From Sulfitobacter mediterraneus (GTDB lineage: Bacteria > Pseudomonadota > Alphaproteobacteria > Rhodobacterales > Rhodobacteraceae), in the NCBI RefSeq assembly GCF_016801775.1, contig NZ_CP069004.1, positions 1,674,001 through 1,738,000 on the forward strand: a stretch of 64,000 bases of DNA, given 5' to 3'. A program made the position numbers and the translations under genes. How positions within the stretch are numbered: position 1 is the first letter of the stretch; the number at the start of each line of letters is the position of its first letter. Below, one piece after another: positions 1-8,411 of this stretch. The notes beneath the pieces are model-generated. The model worked only from the letters and a program-made list of their open reading frames with translations. It ran no database searches and was not told the origin of the DNA.

Positions 1-1
1 G

Positions 2-442
2 TTTGTAACCAACGGTGAGTTTGTCTGGGCCCTGATGGCGGCCTACCTGATCGCCAATGTCTTGATGTTCGCCATGATGGTTCTTGCGCTGCCGGCATTG
101 GCACGGATCGTGCGGATCAAAACCGCCTACCTGATGCCTGCCATCTTTGTGTTCTGCGTCATCGGTGCTTTTGGTCTGTCGAACCGGATGTTTGATGTCT
201 ACGTGGTGATCGGGTTTGGCCTCGTTGGGGTCTTGCTCGAACGGGCAAAGGTGCCTGTCGGCCCCTTCGTCATCGGCTTTGTGCTGGCCAGCATTCTGGA
301 AGCAGAGCTGCGGTCCGGCTTGCAGGCCTCTGGCGGGTCTTATCTGCCCATGCTGACCCGGCCTGTCAGCCTTTTCTTTGTGCTTTCTGCCGGGGTTCTG
401 CTGGCCCTGCAAATGATCCCCCGGCGCGGCGACAAAACATGA
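2..442 (+). CDS. tctA: Tripartite tricarboxylate transporter large permease TctA, C-terminal part (5' end outside window)
   Basis: The reading frame is open from the first bases, so the gene begins upstream of the window; 146 residues are visible. They contain several hydrophobic helices and the family's usual C-terminal ending, in which a glycine/proline-rich loop (VPVGPFVIGFVLAS) precedes ELRSGLQASGG and a 'tRPvSlff' helix. TctA is the large membrane subunit of TTT carriers, which import organic acids using a periplasmic binding protein (TctC). Its stop codon overlaps the start of the next gene in an ATGA, so the transporter and the following amidohydrolase are translationally coupled and the imported acid is probably their substrate. 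The substrate itself cannot be read from this fragment. Confidence 0.85.
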   Translation, partial: FVTNGEFVWALMAAYLIANVLMFAMMVLALPALARIVRIKTAYLMPAIFVFCVIGAFGLSNRMFDVYVVIGFGLVGVLLERAKVPVGPFVIGFVLASILEAELRSGLQASGGSYLPMLTRPVSLFFVLSAGVLLALQMIPRRGDKT

Positions 443-1278
443 CGAACCGCTGCACAGAAACACTTCGGCTGCGCCCCGATGCCGGGGCCTGCGACACCCA
501 CATCCATTTCTTTGCGGCAGGGGTAAAACGGGCCAAGAGCGCGCAAAAACCGTTGCCCCCACCCTGCGGGCGCAGCGAATATACCAAGGTGCAAGAGGCG
601 TTGGGGCTCAGCCGGGCGATTCTGGTCCAGCCCACACATTACGGGCAAGACAATTCTGTGCAGCTTGGCGCTGTGGCGCAGTTCGACGGCAATGCACGTA
701 TGGTGGCGGTGGTTTCCCCCGATGTCTCCGATGCGCAGCTTCACGATCTGCACCAGCGCGGAGTACGCGGCTTGCGCTATTTTTTGCTGGATGGGGGGGC
801 AGTTACCCGCGACGGGCTGGTGCAAACCGCCCAGCGCATCGCACCCTTGGGGTGGCACATTGAGATACAGGTCAACGGGCGCGAACTGCCCGATCTGGTT
901 TCGACACTTTGTGCTCTGCCTTGCGATGTCGTCATCGCACATATCGGCAGGTTCCTCCCTCCTGTCAAAGTCACACATCATGCGTTCCGCACATTGCTCA
1001 CGCTTGTGGACGCCGGGGCCTGGGTGAAAATCTCGGCGCCCTATGTCAATTCGCGCAGCGGCGGACCGGATTTTGAGGATGTCGCCGCAGAGGCACGTGC
1101 CTTGATTGCACATGCGCCCGGCCGGATGCTTTGGGCTTCAAACTGGCCGCATACCAACGATGTCCCCGCCCCGTCAGAAACGCATTTGCTCAACCTTCTG
1201 CTGGATTGGTGTAATGAGGATCCGGAGACCTACAACCGGATACTCTGCGCCAACCCCGCGCAGCTTTACGGGTTCTGA
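439..1278 (+). CDS. Amidohydrolase family protein (COG3618-like; sugar-lactone or dicarboxylate-lactone hydrolase/isomerase)
   Basis: This 279-residue protein has a TIM-barrel amidohydrolase pattern: the N-terminal metal-binding motif CDTHIHFF (about residues 18-25), a mid-protein IAHIGRF strand, and a C-terminal MLWASNWPHTN motif carrying the catalytic Asp-region of the family. This branch includes 2-pyrone-4,6-dicarboxylate lactonase (LigI) and D-galactarolactone isomerase, so a lactone of a sugar acid or dicarboxylate is a likely substrate. It overlaps the TctA gene by 4 bp and is followed 19 nt later by a UxaA-type dehydratase, which fits a sugar-acid pathway such as uronate or aldarate breakdown. 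The exact reaction is inference. Confidence 0.75.
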   Translation: MTNRCTETLRLRPDAGACDTHIHFFAAGVKRAKSAQKPLPPPCGRSEYTKVQEALGLSRAILVQPTHYGQDNSVQLGAVAQFDGNARMVAVVSPDVSDAQLHDLHQRGVRGLRYFLLDGGAVTRDGLVQTAQRIAPLGWHIEIQVNGRELPDLVSTLCALPCDVVIAHIGRFLPPVKVTHHAFRTLLTLVDAGAWVKISAPYVNSRSGGPDFEDVAAEARALIAHAPGRMLWASNWPHTNDVPAPSETHLLNLLLDWCNEDPETYNRILCANPAQLYGF

Positions 1279-1297
1279 AACCGGTCAGGAAAATGCG

Positions 1298-2464
1298 ATG
1301 ACGGCCCTGCAAGACTTTGATGGATATCACAGGCCCAATGGTTTGGTGGGCGTCCGCAACCATGTTCTTGTGCTGTCCGTGACGGGGCTGACCACCGCCC
1401 CCGCCCGGCAGATCGGCGCAGCAGTGCAAGGGTGCCACGTCGTAACGATGCCCTATTCGACCGGATTGATCGGCCAGGACCGAGAAGTACATTACCGCGC
1501 CCTTGTCGGCCTGGCCTGCAACCCCAACAATGGCGCCGTTCTCCTGATAAGCGACCACAAGCCCAAAGCGGAAACACTGGCCCAAGCCATCAAGGCAGAA
1601 GGTCAAACTGTCCAGATCCTGACCTTGAACGAGGTGGAACAAGACCCCGTCGATCTTGTTGCGAAAGGCACACGCATGGCTGCGCAACTGGCCAAAGACC
1701 TGTCCAGCCAGCGCCGCGCACCCGCGCCGGTTTCTGCACTGCGCGTTGGATTGAAATGCGGGCGGTCCGACCCCAGTTCAGGTCTGATCGCCAATCCCAG
1801 CACCGGGGCTTTTATCGACCAATTGATTGCACAGGGCGGCACCGCCATCTTTGGCGAGGTCGTTGAATGGATCGGGGCGGAGCATCTCTTGGCAGCGCGG
1901 GCCGCGTCAGCAGAAATTGCAGATCGGCTTGTCACCCTCCCCGCAGGGCGCGAAGCCTCTGCCATGACCACCGGTCTCGACCTGATGGGCAGCAATCCCA
2001 GCCCCACAAACATCGCCGCAGGGCTTTCCAGCATCGAAGAAAAGTCACTGGGCGGTATTTCAAAGACCGGATCAACCCCGATCATGGGCGTTCTGGACTA
2101 TGCAGAAACGCCCCAAGGCAGCGGATTGTTCGCCATGGACACGCCAAACTATGCACCCGAACACCTAACCGCGCTGGCCGCTGCCGGGTGCCAAATCGCG
2201 CTTTTCACAACGGGTGCGGGGAACAGCTTTGTCAGCGGGCTCATGCCCACGATCAAGATCTGCGGGAACAAGGTGAGTTGTCAGCGACTGTTCCAGCAGT
2301 TCGATGTGCGGCTTGACGACTTGATTGAGACAGCAGCCCCCCTGCCGACCGGGTCAAGGCGGATCGCAGAGGCAACCCTTGATGTGGCCAATGGCCAGAT
2401 GACATGGGGCGAAATATTGAAACAGGGCGATGATGTTGTCAGCCGTTTTGGAGCGGCACTTTGA
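1298..2464 (+). CDS. UxaA-family dehydratase, large subunit (altronate/galactarate dehydratase-like C-terminal domain)
   Basis: The protein has 388 residues when started at the ATG preceded by an AGGA ribosome site; the longer open frame upstream overlaps the previous gene and is not family-like. It begins with the family signature GYHRPNGLVGVRNHVLVLS, continues with LRVGLKCGRSDPSSGL and ends with LMPTIKICGN, all typical of the C-terminal part of altronate and galactarate dehydratases. These enzymes remove water from hydroxy-acids to give 2-keto-3-deoxy acids. The N-terminal SAF domain is missing here and is encoded by the next gene, so the enzyme is a two-subunit form. Two-subunit relatives also include sulfolactate sulfo-lyase (SuyAB), so the substrate is open. 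Confidence 0.8.
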   Translation: MTALQDFDGYHRPNGLVGVRNHVLVLSVTGLTTAPARQIGAAVQGCHVVTMPYSTGLIGQDREVHYRALVGLACNPNNGAVLLISDHKPKAETLAQAIKAEGQTVQILTLNEVEQDPVDLVAKGTRMAAQLAKDLSSQRRAPAPVSALRVGLKCGRSDPSSGLIANPSTGAFIDQLIAQGGTAIFGEVVEWIGAEHLLAARAASAEIADRLVTLPAGREASAMTTGLDLMGSNPSPTNIAAGLSSIEEKSLGGISKTGSTPIMGVLDYAETPQGSGLFAMDTPNYAPEHLTALAAAGCQIALFTTGAGNSFVSGLMPTIKICGNKVSCQRLFQQFDVRLDDLIETAAPLPTGSRRIAEATLDVANGQMTWGEILKQGDDVVSRFGAAL

Positions 2465-2763
2465 GCAAGGCATCCCCGCAAAAGACCGTCCCCGCCATCG
2501 TCCTGCATCCGGACGATACTGTTGCAACACTGCTGGCCGGTGCCAAGACAGGCGACAATATTGCCATTGGGTCTCACCAACCATTGGTCGCTAAAGAGGA
2601 TATTCCGATCTACTTCAAACTCTGCTTGAGCGATCAGAAGGCCGGTAGCGACGTGATCAAATACGGTCAAACCATTGGCACCGCACAGACTGCCATTCGC
2701 AAGGGCGAGAAAGTTCATATCCACAATATGACGTCCAAGCGCGGCCGTCACTCTGGGCACTGA
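2461..2763 (+). CDS. UxaA-family dehydratase, small subunit (SAF domain)
   Basis: This 100-residue protein matches the N-terminal SAF domain of altronate dehydratase: HPDDTVATLLAGAKTGDNI, then IPIYFKLCLSDQKAGSDVIKYG-type spacing and a final GEKVHIHNM motif. The start is a TTG whose last bases overlap the TGA of the large-subunit gene, a 4-bp coupling. Small and large subunits together should form the complete iron-dependent dehydratase. The gene order (large before small) is unusual compared with the domain order in fused enzymes. The C-terminus after HNM is short and basic and may bind the partner. No further operon member follows; a 306-bp gap comes next. Confidence 0.75.
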   Translation: MSKASPQKTVPAIVLHPDDTVATLLAGAKTGDNIAIGSHQPLVAKEDIPIYFKLCLSDQKAGSDVIKYGQTIGTAQTAIRKGEKVHIHNMTSKRGRHSGH

Positions 2764-3069
2764 CCGGCCAAGAAAACTTGCCCAGAATGGCAGAATCGCA
2801 GCGGTATCCCTGCCCCATGACATCAACCGGAATACGATCCGAAAACGGGCGCAGTCGCACCCGAAATACGCCCGACAGTGATCATTTTACCGGCAACTGC
2901 CCCCAATCCTGATCCGCTTTTCCCGCCGAACCACAGGCAGAACGTCCACATCCCATGATCGCAGGGCGGCCTTGCATAAAGGGATTTCCAACACGCTTGT
3001 GAGATTTCAAATTAAATGATAAGCATATCATTAAACCTCATGTCAGAGGGTTCTTTGGGAGGGGAACAG
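2764..3069. other. Intergenic region between dehydratase and GPH transporter operon
   Basis: No credible gene was found in these 306 bp. They carry a near-start inverted repeat (listed separately) and a strong GGGAGGGG ribosome site just before 3070. The short open frames on either strand lack ribosome sites and family-like sequence. Confidence 0.6.
3015..3032. promoter_or_regulatory. Inverted repeat upstream of the GPH transporter operon (possible operator)
   Basis: AATGATA and TATCATT form perfect 7-bp arms around the 4-nt spacer AGCA, ending 37 nt before the transporter start codon. Size, symmetry and position suit binding of a dimeric repressor. It differs from the TetR palindrome at 7014-7035, although both contain GATA/TATC arms, so the cognate regulator is unknown. 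Confidence 0.5.
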
Positions 3070-4461
3070 ATGACCAAGACCAAATCCGCAGGAGGGTTGT
3101 CGATTGGCCGCAAAATGGCCTATGGCGCAGCCGAATTGAACGTCGGCCTCGCCTTTATCGCGATCAACTCATGGCTGCTGTATTTCTTTGTGAACATCGC
3201 GGCGATCCCGCCATTTCTGGCAGGTATCGCCTTTCTGACGGGGCGCCTGTTTGATGCGGTGATGGATCCGGTGATCGGGCGTTGGTCGGACCGGATGCGC
3301 CATGCTGTCGGCCGGAAACCGGCGATCAAATGGGCCCTGTTGCCCGGTGCGCTCAGCTATGTTGCGATCTGGGCACTGCCTGTTTTGGTCGACGGCACAG
3401 CCGCCAAATTCGTTCTGGCGACTTTAGGTTTCATGACTTTCTCGTTGTTCTTTACCATGATCTCGATCCCGCGCCTGGCCTTGGTGCCGGATCTCGAACC
3501 GACCTACCATGGCCGTACCAAGCTGTTGTCGGTCAATTTCATGTTCAACTTCCTCGCCGTGCTGATCGCCATCGCTGTCACGCCCGGCTTGGTGCTGGCA
3601 CTTGGGCAGGCCACTGATCTGGCTGCATCCCCCGCATCAGCTTGGATCACGGTTGCCACTGTGTTCGCGGCGGTAGGCGCGGTCTCATTGGTCCCCTTCC
3701 TTTGGGCCATTCCCGATGCAAAGACCGGAGCGGATGCCCTGCCGAGCAAGCCGTTTTGGGCTGAGGTCAAAAGCCTGTTCCGAACGCCGGGTTATACCCG
3801 CATCGTGTTGATTTTGCTTTTGTCAGTGCTGGGCACGTTGATTGTGCAATCCATGGTGCCGTTCTATCTCGAAAGCGTGATCGGCGTGCCGGGCCCGGCA
3901 CAGGGGCCGATCCTGGGGGCGATCTTTCTGTTGTCGATCCTGTCCTTCCCGCTCTGGGCCTTTGTCGGCGGCAAGATCGGCAAACACCGCGGCTTGATCG
4001 CAGGTTTCGTGGTCTATGGCGTGTTCCTTGCCATGATCCCCTTCATCCCAAGGGACGGGGTGACGCCCACGCTTATGATTGCTGCCGCGATCTCTGGCAT
4101 CGGGATCTCTGCCATCAATCTGTTTCCTTGGGCGATGCTGCCTGACGCCGTGGACATGGACGCGCAGACGCACGGGGCCAAACGCGAGGGGCTGGTGTCG
4201 TCGGTCTTTGTTTTTGCGCAAAAGATCGCCGGATCGCTGGCGATCTTCTGGAATGCCATGATGTTGTCGGTCTTTGATCATCAAGCCGGGCAAGTTGTCC
4301 AAAGTGAGGGCACGTTGACCGCCTTTGTCTGGATGACCGGCCCGATCCCGCTGGCGATCTTTCTTGTCGCGATGGTTCTGACCTTTGGATATCCGATCAC
4401 CCGCGCTGTGCAACAAGGCCTGCGAACAAATACGGCCCAGCCTCAGGACGGAGAGGCATGA
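3070..4461 (+). CDS. MFS transporter of the GPH (glycoside-pentoside-hexuronide:cation symporter) family
   Basis: The chosen ATG follows a strong GGGAGGGG site; an upstream in-frame ATG at 3016 lies inside the inverted repeat and has no ribosome site. The product (463 residues) has about twelve hydrophobic segments and the GPH hallmark near the N-terminus: LSIGRKMAYGAAELNVGL, then a cytoplasmic loop with LFDAVMDPVIGRWSDR. GPH proteins symport sugars, glycosides or related compounds with H+ or Na+. The stop codon overlaps the next gene in an ATGA and a dehydrogenase follows, so transporter, hydrolase and dehydrogenase form one operon that probably imports an ester or glycoside, cleaves it and oxidises the product. 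The substrate is unknown. Confidence 0.85.
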   Translation: MTKTKSAGGLSIGRKMAYGAAELNVGLAFIAINSWLLYFFVNIAAIPPFLAGIAFLTGRLFDAVMDPVIGRWSDRMRHAVGRKPAIKWALLPGALSYVAIWALPVLVDGTAAKFVLATLGFMTFSLFFTMISIPRLALVPDLEPTYHGRTKLLSVNFMFNFLAVLIAIAVTPGLVLALGQATDLAASPASAWITVATVFAAVGAVSLVPFLWAIPDAKTGADALPSKPFWAEVKSLFRTPGYTRIVLILLLSVLGTLIVQSMVPFYLESVIGVPGPAQGPILGAIFLLSILSFPLWAFVGGKIGKHRGLIAGFVVYGVFLAMIPFIPRDGVTPTLMIAAAISGIGISAINLFPWAMLPDAVDMDAQTHGAKREGLVSSVFVFAQKIAGSLAIFWNAMMLSVFDHQAGQVVQSEGTLTAFVWMTGPIPLAIFLVAMVLTFGYPITRAVQQGLRTNTAQPQDGEA

Positions 4462-5402
4462 TGGCGCAAGCTCACACCACTGCCAGAGATCTGGCGGCAA
4501 AGATTGCCACCTGCGAGACCGACATCGAGGTGGGCGGCGATCTTGTACATGTCTGGGTCAAACGGGCACAAGACGTATCTGGCAAACAGCCAGCCATCGT
4601 TCTGGCGCATGGATTTTCTGGGGTGATCCATGAACCGCTTTTGCGGTATGGCGATCATTTCGCCGCAGCCGGATTGACCGTGGTTTTGTTTGACTACCGC
4701 ACCTTTGGCAGATCCGGTGGCCTGCCCCGTCAGTGGATGGATATTCCAAGACAGCAAGAGGAATGGCGTGCGGTGATTGACTGGACCCGCGCCCGCGACG
4801 ATGTGGATCCCGCGCGTGTGGCGATTTGGGGGTCGTCCTTTTCCGGCGGTCACGTCATGGATATTGCCCGCACCGCGCCCGTGGCGGCCGCCATCGCCCA
4901 AGCGCCCTTTGCCGACGGACGCCAAAACACGGGCGATCCCAAAACCGCGTTTCGCCTATTCATCGCCGCGCTGCGGGACCGCTGGCGCGAAAAACGTGGC
5001 AAATATCCTTATTACGTCGGCGCAACAGGCCATCCCGGCACACTCTGCGCCATGACAACGCCCGACGCCATTCAGCCCGATTGGTGGCAAAAGGATCAAG
5101 GCTCTACCATGGAAAACCGGATCACCCCGCGCGTCTTTCTGCAGATGCTGAAATGGCGGCCCGGCACGACCACTGCCGAAATTCCCTGCCCATTACTGGT
5201 GCAAATCGCAACCAAGGATGCCGTGACGCCCCCCGAACCGGCCCGCGCCGCGGCGGCAAACGCGCCCAAGGGGAGACATATCGACTATCCGATTGAACAT
5301 TTCGAAATTTATCACGGTGCGCCCTTCAAAGCCGCGATCGCCGATCAGATTGCATTTTTGCAAAGCGCCCTGAACATGGAGACCGCCAATGTCAACGCTT
5401 GA
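4458..5402 (+). CDS. Alpha/beta hydrolase
   Basis: This 314-residue protein shows the alpha/beta hydrolase layout. An oxyanion strand, IVLAHGFSGV, appears near residue 50; the nucleophile elbow is GSSFSGG (around residues 123-129); a late acid is in QIATKDAVTPP; and a catalytic histidine is in IEHFEIYHGAPF near the end. It resembles cytoplasmic esterases/acyl-hydrolases that accept small ester or lactone substrates. There is no signal peptide. It starts within the stop codon of the transporter gene (ATGA) and its own end overlaps the dehydrogenase gene by 14 bp, so the three genes are tightly coupled. The substrate cannot be named from sequence. Confidence 0.85.
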   Translation: MMAQAHTTARDLAAKIATCETDIEVGGDLVHVWVKRAQDVSGKQPAIVLAHGFSGVIHEPLLRYGDHFAAAGLTVVLFDYRTFGRSGGLPRQWMDIPRQQEEWRAVIDWTRARDDVDPARVAIWGSSFSGGHVMDIARTAPVAAAIAQAPFADGRQNTGDPKTAFRLFIAALRDRWREKRGKYPYYVGATGHPGTLCAMTTPDAIQPDWWQKDQGSTMENRITPRVFLQMLKWRPGTTTAEIPCPLLVQIATKDAVTPPEPARAAAANAPKGRHIDYPIEHFEIYHGAPFKAAIADQIAFLQSALNMETANVNA

Positions 5403-6276
5403 GAACCGCGTCATTCTGATCACCGGTCCGGCCCGCAATGTGGGCCGTGCGATGGCCCGCGCCATGCACGCAGAAGGCGCGCATATCGTTCTGGCCGGTC
5501 TTGAACCTGAACTGTTGCAGGCACTTAAGAACGAACTCGGCGGGCTCACGATGGCCGTGGATATGGACGTGACCGACGATGCCTCTGTCAAGACAGCGTT
5601 TGAAGCCGCAGCACAGGAGTTTGGTCGCATCGATGCGGTGGTGTCAAATGCCGGCATCATGGGCACCGGCAGCGTTGAAGCTGCGCCGCCAGCGACGATG
5701 GAACGTATGGTTTCCGTCAATCTCACCGGCACTTACCGCGTCGCCCATGTCGCCCTGCCCTACCTGATGATGAGCCGGGGGTATTTCCTATCTGTTTGTT
5801 CAACCGCTGCAGTCGCCCATTCGCCGCTGCAGGGCCAATATTGCGCAGCCAAAGCAGGCGTCTGGGCGCTTATGGATTGCATGCGCCAGGAAGTGCGGCA
5901 CCGGGGCGTTGATGTAGGCGCGCTCTGCCCCAGCTTTGTCGTGCCCGACCCTGACGAAATTCGTCCGGTGGATCAGGTCATGGTGCATCTTTGGGGCGAG
6001 CCGAACCTTGGCGGCAAACAATCCGTTTCTGCCCGTGACGTGGCACAGGTGGCCGTGGGAATGGTGAAGAAACGGGAACGCGAAGCCGTTGCGCCGCGCC
6101 GGATGAACTATGTCATTCGCTGGCCCCGCTTTGTGCAGAGAATGCTGGAACGCGCCTATAAGGATGAAAACATCGAGGCCGCAATGACAGCCTCGCGCAA
6201 GCTGGCGGAACAGGGACGTATCGTATCTACGGATCTGGGTCACGAGGATGACGGAGCGCTCGACAAGGCGGGTTAG
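5389..6276 (+). CDS. Short-chain dehydrogenase/reductase (SDR)
   Basis: The 295-residue product is a classical SDR. It has an N-terminal dinucleotide-binding motif ITGPARNVGRA, the structural VSNAGIMG motif, a VNLTGTY segment, and the catalytic pair in the YCAAKAG (YxxxK) motif preceded by a serine-containing strand (SVCSTAAVAHS). It should oxidise or reduce an alcohol/ketone with NAD(P). The C-terminal ~70 residues are longer than in a minimal SDR and rich in Arg and Lys. It is the last gene of the GPH transporter operon and converges on the TetR gene, with 27 bp between their stops. A small ACACC/GGTGT hairpin lies in that gap. Confidence 0.88.
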   Translation: MSTLENRVILITGPARNVGRAMARAMHAEGAHIVLAGLEPELLQALKNELGGLTMAVDMDVTDDASVKTAFEAAAQEFGRIDAVVSNAGIMGTGSVEAAPPATMERMVSVNLTGTYRVAHVALPYLMMSRGYFLSVCSTAAVAHSPLQGQYCAAKAGVWALMDCMRQEVRHRGVDVGALCPSFVVPDPDEIRPVDQVMVHLWGEPNLGGKQSVSARDVAQVAVGMVKKREREAVAPRRMNYVIRWPRFVQRMLERAYKDENIEAAMTASRKLAEQGRIVSTDLGHEDDGALDKAG

Positions 6277-6303
6277 TTAAGGTCACACCTTGGTGTCTTG
6301 TCC

Positions 6304-7008
6304 CTAGGCTTGATCAACCTGCCGGGCAAACATCCCTGCGGCTGCGGCACTGACACCAAACACCGCAGTCTGTTCGGCCAAAAGCCGGGCCGCGGCGGTG
6401 CGGGCCAGTTGCCCTTCCCGCCACATGCGGACCCCCTCAAATGTCTGGCGCACAAGAAAATGCGCCATGACGAAGCAAGCCTGACGCCGGTCTTTTGCAC
6501 TGCGATGGGCCAGCGCCGGGGCACCTGCATCCGCTGGCATGATTGCATCCAGGTGATCGGTAAGATCCTCCACCAGCGCCGCCTCACCTTGATCCAGCAC
6601 CGCGCCCAACGGGCTGCGATCCTGCCGGTAGCGCAGGAACAATTCCATCAGTGGGCCGGTGTCTTCGATCAGATCGAACAGCCCCTCGTAATAGGGGGTC
6701 AACGTCGCTGCATCACTTGGGTTGGACTGCCGCAGCGCCGCCATTCGTTCTGCAATGGGCGCCCGAACCGATGCTTCGATCCGCAGCGCAAGGGCCGAGA
6801 TACAGTCGTCCATGTTCTTGAAATGCGCGTAAAAACCGGACTGCACAATATCCATCGCCCGCGCAATGCGCACCGTCGAGAGGGCCTCTGGCCCATTCTC
6901 AAGCGCCAGCATGATCGCAGCGTCCAGAATACTGCTGCGATTGATGTTGGAATTGGGTTTGCGCCCTCTGCGCCGCGGCGGCTTGGCGGTCTTGGTTTCG
7001 TCAGTCAT
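6304..7008 (-). CDS. TetR/AcrR-family transcriptional regulator
   Basis: The product has 234 residues from the ATG at 7008. The open frame extends to 7083, but that would place a 22-bp palindrome inside the gene and add a non-family leader, so the shorter start is preferred. A basic tail (PPRRRGRKPN) precedes a TetR helix-turn-helix around residues 25-75 (AAIMLALENGPEALST, then ARAMDIVQSGFYAHFKN). The C-terminal helical domain should bind a small ligand. It converges on the GPH transporter-hydrolase-SDR operon and is a likely local regulator, though that operon's promoter carries a different inverted repeat. Autoregulation through the palindrome immediately upstream is probable. Confidence 0.88.
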   Translation of the reverse strand: MTDETKTAKPPRRRGRKPNSNINRSSILDAAIMLALENGPEALSTVRIARAMDIVQSGFYAHFKNMDDCISALALRIEASVRAPIAERMAALRQSNPSDAATLTPYYEGLFDLIEDTGPLMELFLRYRQDRSPLGAVLDQGEAALVEDLTDHLDAIMPADAGAPALAHRSAKDRRQACFVMAHFLVRQTFEGVRMWREGQLARTAAARLLAEQTAVFGVSAAAAGMFARQVDQA

Positions 7009-7013
7009 ACCAT

Positions 7014-7035
7014 TTGGATAGCACATGCTATCCAA
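7014..7035. promoter_or_regulatory. Perfect 22-bp palindrome, likely TetR operator
   Basis: The arms TTGGATAGCA and TGCTATCCAA are exact reverse complements, each 10 bp, separated by CA. The site lies 5 nt upstream of the TetR start codon, where a bound dimer would block transcription or translation initiation. TetR regulators commonly bind palindromes of this size. No second copy was noticed in the window. Confidence 0.75.
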
Positions 7036-7130
7036 GCGCGGACAGGCGAAATTTCGGCCTGTTTCCGGTGTGAAAGGCTGCAAACGCCTGGTTCTGACGC
7101 GCGGTTATGGCCATTCCCGCCAAATCGCGG

Positions 7131-8411
7131 TTACGCCCCAAAGCCTGCAATCGGCGGGGCAGCGGCCAGCACCGGCCTGCGCGTGGTCAAGCTGCGCCGT
7201 GCCTCTTCGGTCAGGCCAAGCTTGAGCAGGACATTGGCGTAGGTCAGTTCCAGCAGATCACGTTGGGCGCGGCTGCCGCCAAGCCGCTCCGTTGTTCCCA
7301 TAACCATGACCAGCTCCTCCAACGCCGCCTGCCAATCCTGACGCGCAATTGCCCCCCATGCCCGCGCGACAGGCTGTACAAGATCGCCGGCAAAGCCCTT
7401 GGCAGTGTCGCAGATATAGGCCAGACGATCTGCGTTCCCCGCCATGGCATGGGCCAAGGCCGCATGCATATCGGCGAAGCTTTGGCCGGTTTCGGGGAAA
7501 AATTGTGTGGCATACTCACTCAATTCCGACCAGCGTTTCGGGGCAACGGGCAGGCCCGCAAGTTCGGCCCGGTAAAAGATCGCGGCGGTATCCGTCAGCA
7601 CATTGATCGGCAGGCCCTTCGCCGCCTGCGGACCGACGCCAGCATCAATCGCCGCCCACATGCCCTCCGCATCGCCGTCATGAAGCGCCCAAAGTGCTGC
7701 ATGCCAGCTCAGGTGCCCATGCAGCACGGCGCGGTCGTCATAATCCACAAGCCAATCGGCCAGATACCGACGCCCCGCCGCCGCATCTCCGGCCTCATAT
7801 TGCGCGTGTGATTTGAAATGGGCCGCATTGGCATTGCGCGCATTCAAGGCCAGCGATTTGTCCATCAACTGCATCGATGCGTCGATCTGACCGGTCTCAC
7901 AGAGGGACAGCGCATGCATCGACATCATCCACCAATCCTCGCCATAGTGCGGCAAGAGGGCCGAGGTATAGGCCAGCAATTCGGCCTCGCGACCCACTTC
8001 GCCAGAAAACCCGATCAATCCGAACACATTCGCGCAAAGCTGGGCTGCAAGCGCATCCCGTGGATAGGCGCGCACATGGCTCTTCACCATTGCGCGGGCT
8101 TTGTGCGGTTGGCCCGCAAACAGCAGGGCAAAGCACTCGACATGCTGGCGCTGCCGTGTATCCAGTCTGGCCGCGAGAGTTTGGGCGCGGGCCATCGCGG
8201 CCTTGGCCGCTGGCATTTGGCCGGACATCATCAACGCCCGCGCCAGCCCCACATGCCCAAGCGCAAAACCTTCATCCTGATCAACGGCCGTTTGAAACGC
8301 CTCTGCCGCGCCAAAATCTGCCGCCAGGAACTGTCTGACACCCAGGTCGTATTGATCCAGTGCCGCTTGGGACGTGACCGTAATTTGGTTGCCATAGCTA
8401 TCGGTCAACAT
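7131..8411 (-). CDS. Tetratricopeptide-repeat protein, TTC38-like
   Basis: This 426-residue soluble protein is almost all alpha-helical and contains repeated helix pairs with the TPR spacing of Ala/Gly/Leu, for example LGVRQFLAADFGAAEAFQTA and GLARALMMSGQMPAAKAAM near the N-terminus. The middle part (PHYGEDWWMMSMHALSLCE and HGHLSWHAALWALHDGD) resembles the TTC38 family found from bacteria to animals, whose biochemical role is not established. The ATG at 8411 follows an AAAGGAT ribosome site. It lies upstream of the TetR gene on the same strand with a 122-bp gap, so read-through is possible but they need not be an operon. Confidence 0.75.
   Translation of the reverse strand: MLTDSYGNQITVTSQAALDQYDLGVRQFLAADFGAAEAFQTAVDQDEGFALGHVGLARALMMSGQMPAAKAAMARAQTLAARLDTRQRQHVECFALLFAGQPHKARAMVKSHVRAYPRDALAAQLCANVFGLIGFSGEVGREAELLAYTSALLPHYGEDWWMMSMHALSLCETGQIDASMQLMDKSLALNARNANAAHFKSHAQYEAGDAAAGRRYLADWLVDYDDRAVLHGHLSWHAALWALHDGDAEGMWAAIDAGVGPQAAKGLPINVLTDTAAIFYRAELAGLPVAPKRWSELSEYATQFFPETGQSFADMHAALAHAMAGNADRLAYICDTAKGFAGDLVQPVARAWGAIARQDWQAALEELVMVMGTTERLGGSRAQRDLLELTYANVLLKLGLTEEARRSLTTRRPVLAAAPPIAGFGA

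Noticed and set aside
340..1113. 257-codon minus-strand open frame
   Set aside because: Antisense to the amidohydrolase gene, Cys/Arg/His-rich and without family features.
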